Below are positions 49,962 to 57,288 of a stretch of DNA of 57,288 nt, piece after piece. The stretch comes from Bacteroidales bacterium. GTDB lineage: Bacteria > Bacteroidota > Bacteroidia > Bacteroidales > Paludibacteraceae. The notes beneath the pieces are model-generated. The model did not search any database. It worked only from the letters and a program-made list of their open reading frames with translations, and was not told the DNA's origin. The stretch covers positions 1-57,288 of the forward strand of contig DUQG01000023.1 of NCBI GenBank assembly GCA_012837935.1. Reading direction: 5' to 3'. A program made the position numbers and the translations under genes. Numbering within the stretch: position 1 is the stretch's first letter; each line of letters starts with the position of its first letter.

Positions 49962-50864
49962 CTAAATAAATGGTGCCACAAAATTTGCTATCGACAACAA
50001 AATGCTGAAAATCATTACAAGTTTTGCTGTTTGTGCATCAAGAAACTGTATTTTTGCCAAATTCTGAATAGTGGCGGATTTCATTAGTTTAATGTTCTTA
50101 ACGGCAAAAGGAAAACTTACAAAAGTTAAGAGCGCCAACGGATGCAAGAAACGCAACAATACGGCAACAATAATTAAAACATATGTTACAAGCAGAATGG
50201 TTTTGTACAATCTTTGTGAGCCTTTTACTCCAAAAATCATAGCTTGTGTACGAATTTCGGCTTTTTTGTCTTGCTGCATATCGCGTGTGTTATTTGCGTG
50301 CAAAATAGCCATAATCAACAAACCTGTCGGCGCTATAACAAGCAGTATTGCCCAAATCAGCAATTCGGTCATTACATAAGCAGTTCCTAATGCAATTCCC
50401 AATCCGAAACTGATAAAAATAACCACATCGCCCAAAGCAACGTATTTAAATTTATAATACAGTGCGGCACTCACAACACCAACCAATCCGATGAAAAGTA
50501 GCGGTAATCCTGTGTTTATCAACAAATACATACCGAGCACAATTCCCAAAAACAGCATAGCATATCCGTAGTAGAGAATGGTTTTGGGCTTGAAAATACC
50601 TGCAACAAGAACGGGAGTAAAACCTGTTTTATCACTTCTGTCCACACCGTTTTTGTAATCCCAATAATCGCCAATCAGGTTTCCTGCCGCATGCAAAATT
50701 ATGGCACCGAAAAATGCAAGCACACCGTATGTCCAATTAACATCTGCAACCGTAGCTGTTTTCTTCAGGTAAAATACATATGAAAAGGCAACAAGTACCG
50801 GCGCAGCAGATGCCGGAAACGACCAAGGTCGTGTTGCTAAGAACCAATCTTTGAATGTAGGCAT
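49962..50864 (-). CDS. menA: 1,4-dihydroxy-2-naphthoate polyprenyltransferase
   Basis: 300 residues, a UbiA-superfamily membrane protein with about eight to nine helices. The Asp-rich prenyl-diphosphate motif is NLIGDYWDYKNGVDRSDKTGF. The second Asp motif is within HANNTRDMQQDKKA. The N-terminal FLATRPWSFPASAAPVL is typical of MenA. It prenylates DHNA to demethylmenaquinone. Its place between a surface B12 protein gene and cobO, 8 nt from the latter, is unusual. No biochemical link to B12 is obvious, so operon membership may be by chance or there may be a separate promoter in the 80-nt upstream gap (a TATCTTAG box is present but imperfect). Confidence 0.92.
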   Translation of the reverse strand: MPTFKDWFLATRPWSFPASAAPVLVAFSYVFYLKKTATVADVNWTYGVLAFFGAIILHAAGNLIGDYWDYKNGVDRSDKTGFTPVLVAGIFKPKTILYYGYAMLFLGIVLGMYLLINTGLPLLFIGLVGVVSAALYYKFKYVALGDVVIFISFGLGIALGTAYVMTELLIWAILLVIAPTGLLIMAILHANNTRDMQQDKKAEIRTQAMIFGVKGSQRLYKTILLVTYVLIIVAVLLRFLHPLALLTFVSFPFAVKNIKLMKSATIQNLAKIQFLDAQTAKLVMIFSILLSIANFVAPFI

Positions 50865-50944
50865 TTTAGTTTTGTTATAAATTTATTGCTAAGATAAATA
50901 AAATCCCGTGAGATTTAAATAAAAATTTTAGGAATTTATGGCAA

Positions 50945-52057
50945 CTACTTTTTTATAAATTTCCGTACAAATGTTTTATTATCTTTGTTAGCCACTTTTA
51001 ACAGATAAATACCGTTTGGAAGTGCTGAAATATCTATGTTGTTTTGATTTTTGGTAATAATTAGTGAACTACCTTGAACGTTGTAAATTGTTACTGATTG
51101 GATATTTTCAATGTTTTTTATGCTTAAATTTCCATCAGCAATCGAGATTTCTAAGTTGAAAGTTTTTGTTGAAGGAACGGATGTGTTTGGTAGTTTTGCA
51201 TCAGGATGCAAGTCCACAATACCCGTAACTTCCGTGGAAGTTTCGCCGAGCCATCCGGCTTGTTGCAGTTGTGCCGTATGAATTTTTATAAAATCGATAT
51301 AATCCAAATCCACCGAATTACCGTCAGCATCCACTGCCCAATCAATTTTAAAACCGTTTTTTTCAATAGGGTCCGAATTGCTGTGATTATCCACATAGCC
51401 CCAATCAAAAGCAGGCAGAGTAAAATATCCATTGTTTTCGACCACGGTATTTCTCAACTTTGTTCCTTTGAAAGTAAGCGTATTTTCCGCAATCCAAAGT
51501 GGATACATCGTACCCTGACCGCCCAAATGCTTTATCTCGCCTTCATTTCCTTGATTGTCAGTCCATCGGATAACTGATTTCTGTCCGTCGGGTTCAGGTC
51601 TGTAATAGGTAATTTCGTAATTTTTAATGGTTTCGGGGTGATTGTAGTCACTTCCGGCAAGTTCGTACCAAGGTTCGTTGTCATCGGGAATTCCGTTTTT
51701 GTTCAAATCCTGACAAACCATCACAATGCCCGGCTCAGCACCATTAGCAAATGCATTTCCCAAGGCTTTGAAATCGTATTCGCCTTTTACGTTGACAATT
51801 GAGTGGTCAAATCCTACAATCACGTAACCGCCAAAACTACCAAGTCCAAGCATTCCGGCGTTGTTTACCAATTTTTCATTGGCAAATTTCAATGCATTTT
51901 CAGGTGTGTCAGACATCTCTGCTGTCGGGAAAACTCGATTAATGTGCTGTCCGGGTGCAGGACGGTATTCTATTACTCGTGAAATATTGGGTGAGTTTTG
52001 CGCAAATAATGCTGCGATAAGCACCCATAAACATAAAAGGGTAATTTTTTTTTTCAT
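50945..52057 (-). CDS. T9SS-exported surface protein of the B12 uptake locus
   Basis: 370 residues. Signal peptide MKKKITLLCLWVLIAALFAQN, and a C-terminal Por/T9SS sorting domain ending in GIYLLKVANKDNKTFVRKFIKK. The middle contains APGQHINRVFP, LGLGSFGGYVIVGFDHSI, VMVCQDLNKNGIPDDNEPWYELAGSDY and DYIDFIKIHTAQLQQAGWLGETSTEV. The Asp-rich DLNKNGIPDD resembles a calcium loop. It lies 5 nt downstream of the BtuG-like gene, inside the riboswitch-controlled operon. I recognise the type as a cell-surface protein found in Bacteroidetes next to BtuB genes but cannot give a named function. A role in cobalamin or cobamide capture is inferred from position. Confidence 0.82.
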   Translation of the reverse strand: MKKKITLLCLWVLIAALFAQNSPNISRVIEYRPAPGQHINRVFPTAEMSDTPENALKFANEKLVNNAGMLGLGSFGGYVIVGFDHSIVNVKGEYDFKALGNAFANGAEPGIVMVCQDLNKNGIPDDNEPWYELAGSDYNHPETIKNYEITYYRPEPDGQKSVIRWTDNQGNEGEIKHLGGQGTMYPLWIAENTLTFKGTKLRNTVVENNGYFTLPAFDWGYVDNHSNSDPIEKNGFKIDWAVDADGNSVDLDYIDFIKIHTAQLQQAGWLGETSTEVTGIVDLHPDAKLPNTSVPSTKTFNLEISIADGNLSIKNIENIQSVTIYNVQGSSLIITKNQNNIDISALPNGIYLLKVANKDNKTFVRKFIKK

Positions 52058-52062
52058 ATATT

Positions 52063-53151
52063 TTATTTTAGAAATATTATCTTGTTCGAGTTTAGTCCGA
52101 TATTGTTAATTGTAAATTGTAGTTTCCCGTCGGGATTGAAACAGAGCACATCGCCTGTCATAGTAAAGTCGGATGTGTTTGTGATGTAAATGTTTCCATC
52201 GTAGGGATTTACCTGAATGGAATAGGGTTTTTCTACTTTTGTGTCGTCTGTAATAAAGTTTTCGCTAATAACTTTTTCCGTCAGGCAGTCAAAGGTTTTT
52301 ATCCAATTGTCGTCCGAATTAAAATCAAAACTGTACATATAAATAATGTCGTTGTGAACAGTGAAATTCAGCACATTCAACCCTTCAAAATCCTGAATAA
52401 CTTCATCGATATAGCTGTCAATTCGCTGAAAACGATAGGGTTGTGAAGTGCTGTAATTTCCCCTTGACGAAACATACACATCGCCTTGACTATCGGCAAA
52501 AACTTTATACGGATTATCTGCCACCTTGATTTTTTTCAGTTCTTTGAATGTTTTTATATCCACCACCGAAACCGTGTTGTCGTAGTTTGGATTGTCCAAT
52601 CCGCCCGAATTTGCCACGTAGATTTTTTCGTTGGCAATGCAAAGTCCTTCGGGATTTCGACCACATTTTACCATTCCGTCAATTTCTAAACTTAGCGTGT
52701 CAATACGCAATAAATTTCCATCGAAACAGCTCAGATAGACTTTCCCGTCTTTCTGCGTCAGGTAACGCGGTTGGCGTGCTCTTTTGTTTTCGTCAAAAAC
52801 AGGAATTCGTTTCACGGACAAACCTGTATTTGCATCAATCACTTCAATTTGGCTCGACACGTTCACGGCGATATAAATTTTGGAACCGTACAGTATCATA
52901 TCATTTGCCGTGTCGCCCAATCCGCGACTGTTTTTCTGCAAAAAATAATCGGTAATCAATTCCTTTTTAGAAAAATCATAGTAGGCTAACGTGCTGTTGT
53001 TCATGTTAAAAAGCCCTTCGGAAAGCACAAGTATTTTTCCCGTGGCTTGATGCTCAGGCAGCTTAATTTCTCTTTCCACATCCGCCATATCGTTGCACGA
53101 AAAGCAGAGCAGAGCAAGAAAAACCAAAAGTATATATCGAATTTGTTTCAT
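52063..53151 (-). CDS. BtuG-like beta-propeller lipoprotein
   Basis: 362 residues. The lipoprotein signal ends in LLCFSCNDM with the Cys near position 19. The rest is a run of YncE/NHL-like propeller blades (SLSVKRIPVFDENKRARQPRYL; GKVYLSCFDGNLLRIDTLSLEI; NEKIYVANSGGLDNPNYDNTVSVVDI). In Bacteroides, BtuG is a surface propeller lipoprotein that captures B12 and forms a complex with BtuB (established knowledge). Here the gene lies 4 nt after the TonB receptor gene in a cobalamin-riboswitch operon, which supports the same role. A surface-export acidic signal is only weak after the Cys (NDMADVERE). Confidence 0.85.
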   Translation of the reverse strand: MKQIRYILLVFLALLCFSCNDMADVEREIKLPEHQATGKILVLSEGLFNMNNSTLAYYDFSKKELITDYFLQKNSRGLGDTANDMILYGSKIYIAVNVSSQIEVIDANTGLSVKRIPVFDENKRARQPRYLTQKDGKVYLSCFDGNLLRIDTLSLEIDGMVKCGRNPEGLCIANEKIYVANSGGLDNPNYDNTVSVVDIKTFKELKKIKVADNPYKVFADSQGDVYVSSRGNYSTSQPYRFQRIDSYIDEVIQDFEGLNVLNFTVHNDIIYMYSFDFNSDDNWIKTFDCLTEKVISENFITDDTKVEKPYSIQVNPYDGNIYITNTSDFTMTGDVLCFNPDGKLQFTINNIGLNSNKIIFLK

Positions 53152-53155
53152 TGCC

Positions 53156-55183
53156 TTAAAATTTTAGTGAAATAGTTGCACGAAAAGCCCTTCCCGGCAT
53201 TGGGAAATAGCGGACTACTTCATAGTTTTTGTTGGTCAAATTCAGCACTTCCACGTTCGCTGAAAGTGTGCTTGTTTTTAGCGAAAAATCCTTTGCCAAC
53301 GAAAGGCTGTGATCCGCAAATCCTTCCACACGGTTTTCTCTGAAATTTTGATTGACTGCATACCGATGTCCCGACCATATCAAGGTGTAATTCACACTAA
53401 ACCACGCAGTTTGCAGACCCGCTTTCGCCGAACCGGAAACGCGCGGCGTGTATGGAATTTGATGTCCGTAACTACGACTTTCGGCATCGGTTTTATTCAA
53501 AGCCCGTTGGTACGTGTGCGTTCCGCCAATGTTGAATTTGGTCTTTTGGGATAAATTAAAAACAGCATCGGCACTCAAATCAATGCCGTTTATTTCCACT
53601 ATTCCGTAGTTCAGCATGGTCCACTCAAAGATGTTTTTGGTGGGATACGCCACGATTTTATTTTTTACTTTATTGTGATAAATATCAGCTGTAATCAGCA
53701 GAAAGTCAATAAATTGCTTGTTTGAAAGTGTGTAAGTTGCACCCAAATTAAATTGGTTGGCATCTTCCGGTTTCAGCTTTCTGTTCCCGATTTGTGTGTA
53801 ATATAAATCGTTGAATGTAGGCAGTCTGAAAATGTTTTTATAAAATGCCCGCAAGCGAAAATCTGCCGTTTCAAAGGGTTTAATGGAAATGCTGACGTAA
53901 GGCGAAAACTTGCTTTGATTTTTAGATGCATCGCCAAATTTTACGGTTTCAAAAGTTTGTGTGTAAAGCAAACTCGCCGTTGCCAAAACTCTTTCCGAAG
54001 TGAATTTCCCCGCTATTGCCGATAGGCTTGTTGTCCGTTTCGGGTAGGCAAAATCGTTCAAATCGGCATTAAGCGTATTGAAAATAAGGTCAGACGATGC
54101 CGAAAATGAAAGTTTATCAAAAAGCCTGTACAACGCTGATGCGGACGCATAAAACTCTTGTTGTGCGTAGTTGTTTTCAAGCTTTCCTTCGGAATTGGGA
54201 ATGGCGGGGTCAAGATACCGCAAAGCAGCACGGTTGTATTTGGCGTTTGCCTGAAAATCCAATTTTGGCAAAAACTGAGTTTCAAAATGCGCCTGTGCAA
54301 ACAGATTATTATCCCAAATTCGTTGCGACGAGAAGTTTTCGGTATTATAATATATGGTAGCGCCCGGCAATCCGCGTTCCGAATTGTAAAAATAGCCTTT
54401 CAGATAACCTTTGCTTTTCGTTGAGAAATCGGTAAAAAGCGTTCCTTCCAAACGCAGGTTTTTTACATCGGTGTTTTTGCGAGTTTCGAGCGATGAACTG
54501 TCTTTGCCAATCACGCCGTAATTCAGCATGTATGGGTATTTGCCGTGAGCAGAAAGCCATTCGCCTGAAAGTGATGCGGAAACAGATTGGCTGACTTTGC
54601 TATTTAGTAAAAAAGCAGGATTAAACATTCCGAACGAACCTGTTTTTACACCTATTTTTCCCGAAACGGATTGATTATTCGGTAAAATCGGTTTTTGTGA
54701 TTGGATGTTAAGCACCGATGCCGATGCAAACATCCGTGCAGGTTGGAAAATATTGTCGGTCTGCCCGATGCTAAGCGAGATATTATCCACATTTTCAAGA
54801 GAAAATCGTCCGATGTCAATCTGTCCCGTTTGCACATCGGAAACAGGAATTCCGTCGTAAGAAACCGCCGTGTGATTGGCACCTAAACTGCGTACAGAAA
54901 CGGTTTTCAGTCCGCCAATGCCACCGTAATCTTTCACGGTTACACCCGAAAAATGTTTCACGGCATCGGATATTTGTAAGGCATTGAGCGTGGCTAATTT
55001 TTCGCTATCAATTATTTGAATGGGGGAAGTAGAACGGTTTTGGGTACGTTTAGCATCACGAGTTACCGTCACTTCACGAAGCTGCCTTACACTGTCCGTT
55101 TCGGACTGTGCAAACAAAGCCAAAGTGCTGCCAAAAAACAAGAATGCAAATGTCAGTAACCTGCCGATAGTTGATAAATTCAT
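53156..55183 (-). CDS. btuB: TonB-dependent outer-membrane receptor, cobalamin-type
   Basis: 675 residues, in the size range of BtuB. Signal peptide MNLSTIGRLLTFAFLFFGSTLALFAQ. The TonB-box/plug start is LREVTVTRDAKRTQNRSTSPIQII. The plug includes DAVKHFSGVTVKDYGGIGGLKTVSVRSLGA and DGIPVSDVQTGQIDIG. A 22-strand barrel ends with GRAFRATISLKF. It is the first gene after a cobalamin riboswitch at 55310-55575 and is followed by a BtuG-like lipoprotein, so cobalamin is the predicted ligand. The iron-siderophore alternative is much less likely given the riboswitch and cobO in the same operon. Confidence 0.93.
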   Translation of the reverse strand: MNLSTIGRLLTFAFLFFGSTLALFAQSETDSVRQLREVTVTRDAKRTQNRSTSPIQIIDSEKLATLNALQISDAVKHFSGVTVKDYGGIGGLKTVSVRSLGANHTAVSYDGIPVSDVQTGQIDIGRFSLENVDNISLSIGQTDNIFQPARMFASASVLNIQSQKPILPNNQSVSGKIGVKTGSFGMFNPAFLLNSKVSQSVSASLSGEWLSAHGKYPYMLNYGVIGKDSSSLETRKNTDVKNLRLEGTLFTDFSTKSKGYLKGYFYNSERGLPGATIYYNTENFSSQRIWDNNLFAQAHFETQFLPKLDFQANAKYNRAALRYLDPAIPNSEGKLENNYAQQEFYASASALYRLFDKLSFSASSDLIFNTLNADLNDFAYPKRTTSLSAIAGKFTSERVLATASLLYTQTFETVKFGDASKNQSKFSPYVSISIKPFETADFRLRAFYKNIFRLPTFNDLYYTQIGNRKLKPEDANQFNLGATYTLSNKQFIDFLLITADIYHNKVKNKIVAYPTKNIFEWTMLNYGIVEINGIDLSADAVFNLSQKTKFNIGGTHTYQRALNKTDAESRSYGHQIPYTPRVSGSAKAGLQTAWFSVNYTLIWSGHRYAVNQNFRENRVEGFADHSLSLAKDFSLKTSTLSANVEVLNLTNKNYEVVRYFPMPGRAFRATISLKF

Positions 55184-55309
55184 TATTCCCCGAATGAATT
55201 ACCGGGAATGAAGTATAACAACGGAAAGCACAAAAAAAGGAAAATGTAAACTGATTGTACGTTCTGTTTTAAGCCCCAATTCCCGAAAGCGTTAAACAAT
55301 AATGAAACT

Positions 55310-55575
55310 TTGGCAGGTCTTCTGACTTACTCTCGAAATTGAACGCCTTCCCGAACCTTAGTTTATAGTTTATAGCCTGCCTGCCGTAGACAGGTTTACA
55401 GTTTATAGTACTATGAACTTTTTACTATGAACTACCGACTAATCGTCAGTGGCAAAGGTATTTTCAATTCGTTTTTGAATTTAGTAGTACTACTAAATTC
55501 AAGAGCTTACAGCTACGGGTATAGTTTAGGATTTGCACCTAATTCCCTTTTCATCGTACATTCCGAAGTAAATGG
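55310..55575 (-). ncRNA. Cobalamin riboswitch upstream of btuB
   Basis: On the minus strand the conserved blocks occur in order: the TGCAAATCC region, CCCGTAGCTGTAAGC, ACCTTTGCCACTGA, TTCGGGAAGGCG, and AGTCAGAAGACCTGCCA at the 3' end. The stretch around TCTTCTGACTTACTCTCGAA is identical to that of the nrdD riboswitch. The variable arm is about 91 nt and contains heptamer repeats (55395-55436) and a CCTGCC-GTA-GACAGG palindrome, unlike its sister. It should repress the B12 uptake operon when coenzyme is abundant. Outer limits are approximate. Confidence 0.93.
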
Positions 55576-55603
55576 AACGAACGACACCAAATTTTCAATG
55601 CTG

Positions 55604-55611
55604 CAAAGGTA
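55604..55611 (-). promoter_or_regulatory. -7 box in front of the btuB riboswitch
   Basis: TACCTTTG on the minus strand lies just upstream of the aptamer, at the same relative place as in the nrdD riboswitch. The predicted leader is about 410 nt. Confidence 0.6.
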
Positions 55612-55721
55612 GGTGTTTTTTCTATGTTAATGAAATTTTGGGTGGAAATTTAGTGTTAAAAAACATTTGTGAGTTCAGGTAACTATTTTAGCAATTATCC
55701 CTGATGAAAAGGAAAATTTCG

Positions 55722-55729
55722 TATCTTTG
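55722..55729 (+). promoter_or_regulatory. -7 box of the TerB-DnaJ gene
   Basis: TATCTTTG matches the consensus, 107 nt before the ATG at 55836. No -33 box is clear. Confidence 0.55.
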
Positions 55730-55835
55730 TAAGTTAAATAAATAGTGATTGAAACAGACAAAGTACAGATTTTCATTGACTTGTATAGGAAAAGTCTTAA
55801 AGTGTTGTGTCTAATAGTCTTATAATCTGAAAAAT

Positions 55836-56588
55836 ATGGCAGGTTTTACAAAATGGATAACGGGTGGATTGGGGTTCGTGTTGGGCGGTCCAATTGGTGC
55901 TTTGATTGGCTTTGCTATTGGTTCGTTGTTTGATAAATCGAATGAAATTAGCAACTATCAAGAGCAGTGGCAACGTGGAAAAAGCCCGTATGGCAATACA
56001 GCAGAAGGCGATTTTAAAATGTCACTTTTGGTGCTGATTGCTTGTGTGATGAAAGCAGACGGAAGACCGCAAAAGCAAGAGCTGAACGTGGTAAAGCGGT
56101 TTTTACTTGCCAATTTCGGGGAAGAAGGTGCACTCGAGGCTTTGCAAATTCTTAAAAATCTGCTGAAACAAGACATCAACGATGTGCAGGTGGCACGGCA
56201 AATCAACCAATATATGAACTATTCGGGTAAGATGGAGTTAATCCACCTGCTTTTTGAGATTGCCTTTGCCGACGGTGCCGAAAATCCTTACGAAGTTCAA
56301 GTTATTCAGCGAATTGCGTGGAATTTAGGTGTGAGCACTGTGGATTTTAATGCCATAAAAGCGCCTTACACCCGCACAAAAGATGTAAATTGGGCTTATA
56401 CTACATTGGGTGTTGAACCGACTGCTACCGATGCCGACATTAAAAAGGCTTATCGCCAAATGGCAAAAAAATATCATCCGGATACTGTGGCAAATTTGGG
56501 CGATGATGTAAAGAAAAAAGCTACTGAAAAGTTCCGTGCCGTAAATGAGGCGTATGAGGAGTTGAAGAAGGCACGAGGCTTTAACTGA
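55836..56588 (+). CDS. TerB-DnaJ (DjlA-like) membrane-anchored co-chaperone
   Basis: 250 residues. An N-terminal Gly-rich hydrophobic segment ([23 protein letters not shown]) anchors or inserts it in the membrane. A TerB-like helical domain at about 60-165 has [25 protein letters not shown] and [21 protein letters not shown]-terminal J domain at about 180-248 carries [30 protein letters not shown] with the HPD triad. It would stimulate DnaK ATPase at the membrane (family knowledge for DjlA). It is a single plus-strand gene with a heptamer repeat at its stop codon. Confidence 0.9.
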   Translation: MAGFTKWITGGLGFVLGGPIGALIGFAIGSLFDKSNEISNYQEQWQRGKSPYGNTAEGDFKMSLLVLIACVMKADGRPQKQELNVVKRFLLANFGEEGALEALQILKNLLKQDINDVQVARQINQYMNYSGKMELIHLLFEIAFADGAENPYEVQVIQRIAWNLGVSTVDFNAIKAPYTRTKDVNWAYTTLGVEPTATDADIKKAYRQMAKKYHPDTVANLGDDVKKKATEKFRAVNEAYEELKKARGFN

Positions 56589-56622
56589 TTTACGATATAC
56601 GATTGTAGATTTACGATTGTAA
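56588..56622. repeat. Five degenerate heptamers starting at the TerB-DnaJ stop codon
   Basis: ATTTACG, ATATACG, ATTGTAG, ATTTACG, ATTGTAA follow each other from the last base of the TGA. They share words with the array after purM (41393-41420). Confidence 0.85.
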
Positions 56623-56708
56623 AAAGATATATTTGCGTTGAGAATTTCATTTATTGCAAAAAACATAAATTGATTAATTTCAAAATATTGATATCGCTAA
56701 TTTATAAT

Positions 56709-56743
56709 CAATCGTCAATCGTACATCTAAAATCTAAAATTAA
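56709..56743. repeat. Five degenerate heptamers just upstream of the S23-type gene
   Basis: CAATCGT, CAATCGT, ACATCTA, AAATCTA, AAATTAA; the gene starts at 56750. In reverse complement the words are TAGATTT and ACGATTG, as in the other arrays. Bases 56716-56742 match 57142-57168 in 23 of 27 positions, so the gene is flanked by direct repeats. Confidence 0.8.
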
Positions 56744-56749
56744 ATTGTT

Positions 56750-57109
56750 GTGAAGGAAGAAATTAAACGAAGGACAAAACGAATTGGCTTAGATATTATA
56801 AAGTTAGTTGATGAATTGCCTTATAAACAATCAACCAAAGTTGTGATAAATCAGATTGTTCGTTCGGGAACTTCGATTGGGTGCAATTATCGCTCTGCTT
56901 GTAGAGCTAAATCGGATGCAGACTTTATCAACAAACTTAAAATAGTAGAAGAAGAAACTGATGAGACGATTTACTGGATTGAAATTATGGAAGAAAGTGG
57001 AATTGTCAGCAGAGAAAAAGTAGCCGATTTGAAAAAAGAATGCAACGAAATTCTTTCAATTATAGTTGCATCCATAAATACTGTTAGAAAAAGAATTAAT
57101 AAAAAATAA
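56750..57109 (+). CDS. Four-helix-bundle protein (S23/IVP-like)
   Basis: 119 residues, normal for the 23S rRNA intervening-sequence-type four-helix-bundle family. The pattern ELPYKQSTKVVINQIVRSGTSIGCNYRSACRAKSDADFINKLKIVEEETDET is typical in part: the IGCNYREA-like core appears as IGCNYRSAC. The frame starts at GTG 56750; there is no ATG nearby. No biochemical function is known for stand-alone members, though relatives are encoded in 23S rRNA insertions and act as Avd accessory proteins in diversity-generating retroelements. No reverse transcriptase or 23S rRNA is in the window. It is flanked by heptamer arrays on both sides, as a small insertion would be. Confidence 0.85.
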   Translation: MKEEIKRRTKRIGLDIIKLVDELPYKQSTKVVINQIVRSGTSIGCNYRSACRAKSDADFINKLKIVEEETDETIYWIEIMEESGIVSREKVADLKKECNEILSIIVASINTVRKRINKK

Positions 57110-57141
57110 ATAAGAAAATATTAATATACGATACAATGAAA

Positions 57142-57169
57142 CAATCGTAAATCGTATATCTAAAATTAC
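57142..57169. repeat. Four degenerate heptamers downstream of the S23-type gene
   Basis: CAATCGT, AAATCGT, ATATCTA, AAATTAC, beginning 33 nt after the stop codon; a direct-repeat partner of the array at 56709-56743. Confidence 0.75.
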
Positions 57170-57264
57170 TAGTGATGCATTAATTTTTTAAATTTCTTTA
57201 TATAGTGCTGATTTTCACTCAGCTACAGGCGTTCTTTGATTTTACGACTTGATTTGAAAATAGA

Positions 57265-57272
57265 TAATTTTG
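57265..57272 (+). promoter_or_regulatory. Possible -7 box for a gene beyond the right edge
   Basis: TAATTTTG fits TAnnTTTG; no gene follows within the window, and the -33 spacing is poor. Confidence 0.3.
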
Positions 57273-57288
57273 CAGTTATTTAATAAAA

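Noticed and set aside
53156-55183. Siderophore or heme receptor
   Set aside because: The cobalamin riboswitch, the BtuG-like neighbour and cobO in the same operon make cobalamin the better prediction.

Overview
The window is AT-rich chromosomal DNA from a member of the Bacteroidetes, most likely order Bacteroidales. The evidence is a SusC/SusD pair, type III glutamine synthetase, a type IX secretion (T9SS) C-terminal tail, DUF4270 and DUF4465 lipoproteins, a two-CBM20 MalQ, and Bacteroidetes promoters with the TAnnTTTG -7 box in front of many genes. No rRNA, phage, transposase, CRISPR array or plasmid backbone was seen. The species is not identified.

Left part (1-17321): a minus-strand carbohydrate utilisation locus. 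From promoter-proximal to distal it reads sugar MFS transporter, DUF5107-TPR protein, secreted GH36 alpha-galactosidase, GalM mutarotase, SusC, SusD and two related FG-GAP/VCBS secreted proteins. The last of these runs off the left edge. A divergent AraC-type regulator gene sits at the head and is split by a one-base frameshift in an A-run. The predicted substrate is an alpha-galactoside.

Middle part (17339-44115): mostly housekeeping and lipid genes. These are an SLC13-type permease, a TPR-like lipoprotein, tRNA-Asp, acyl-CoA synthetase, a short GT5-like protein, a DUF4270 lipoprotein, der, glnN and a coiled-coil secreted protein. A compact operon follows: cytidylyltransferase, SDR, CDP-alcohol phosphatidyltransferase and flippase-like membrane protein, which looks like an uncharacterised lipid or polyol-phosphate headgroup pathway. 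Then come an ECF sigma / anti-sigma-like / Spy-like trio, tRNA-Cys, malQ, an esterase, purM, a small lipoprotein, a B3/B4-domain protein and an ALDH.

Right part (44470-57288): a vitamin B12 regulon on the minus strand. One cobalamin riboswitch precedes btuB, a BtuG-like beta-propeller protein, a T9SS surface protein, menA and the cobalamin adenosyltransferase. A second precedes nrdD, nrdG and a DUF4465 lipoprotein. This fits cells that import B12, adenosylate it, and switch off the B12-independent anaerobic ribonucleotide reductase when B12 is plentiful. The right end holds a TerB-DnaJ protein and a four-helix-bundle (S23-type) gene.

The spacers carry a notable repeat load. There are REP/BIME-like palindrome clusters (27125-27258, 29615-29760, 44183-44331). 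There are also degenerate repeats with a strict 7- or 8-base period that mostly begin at or next to stop codons (38954, 41393, 44435, 56588, 56709, 57142). The same kinds of repeat occur inside the variable arm of the cobalamin riboswitches.
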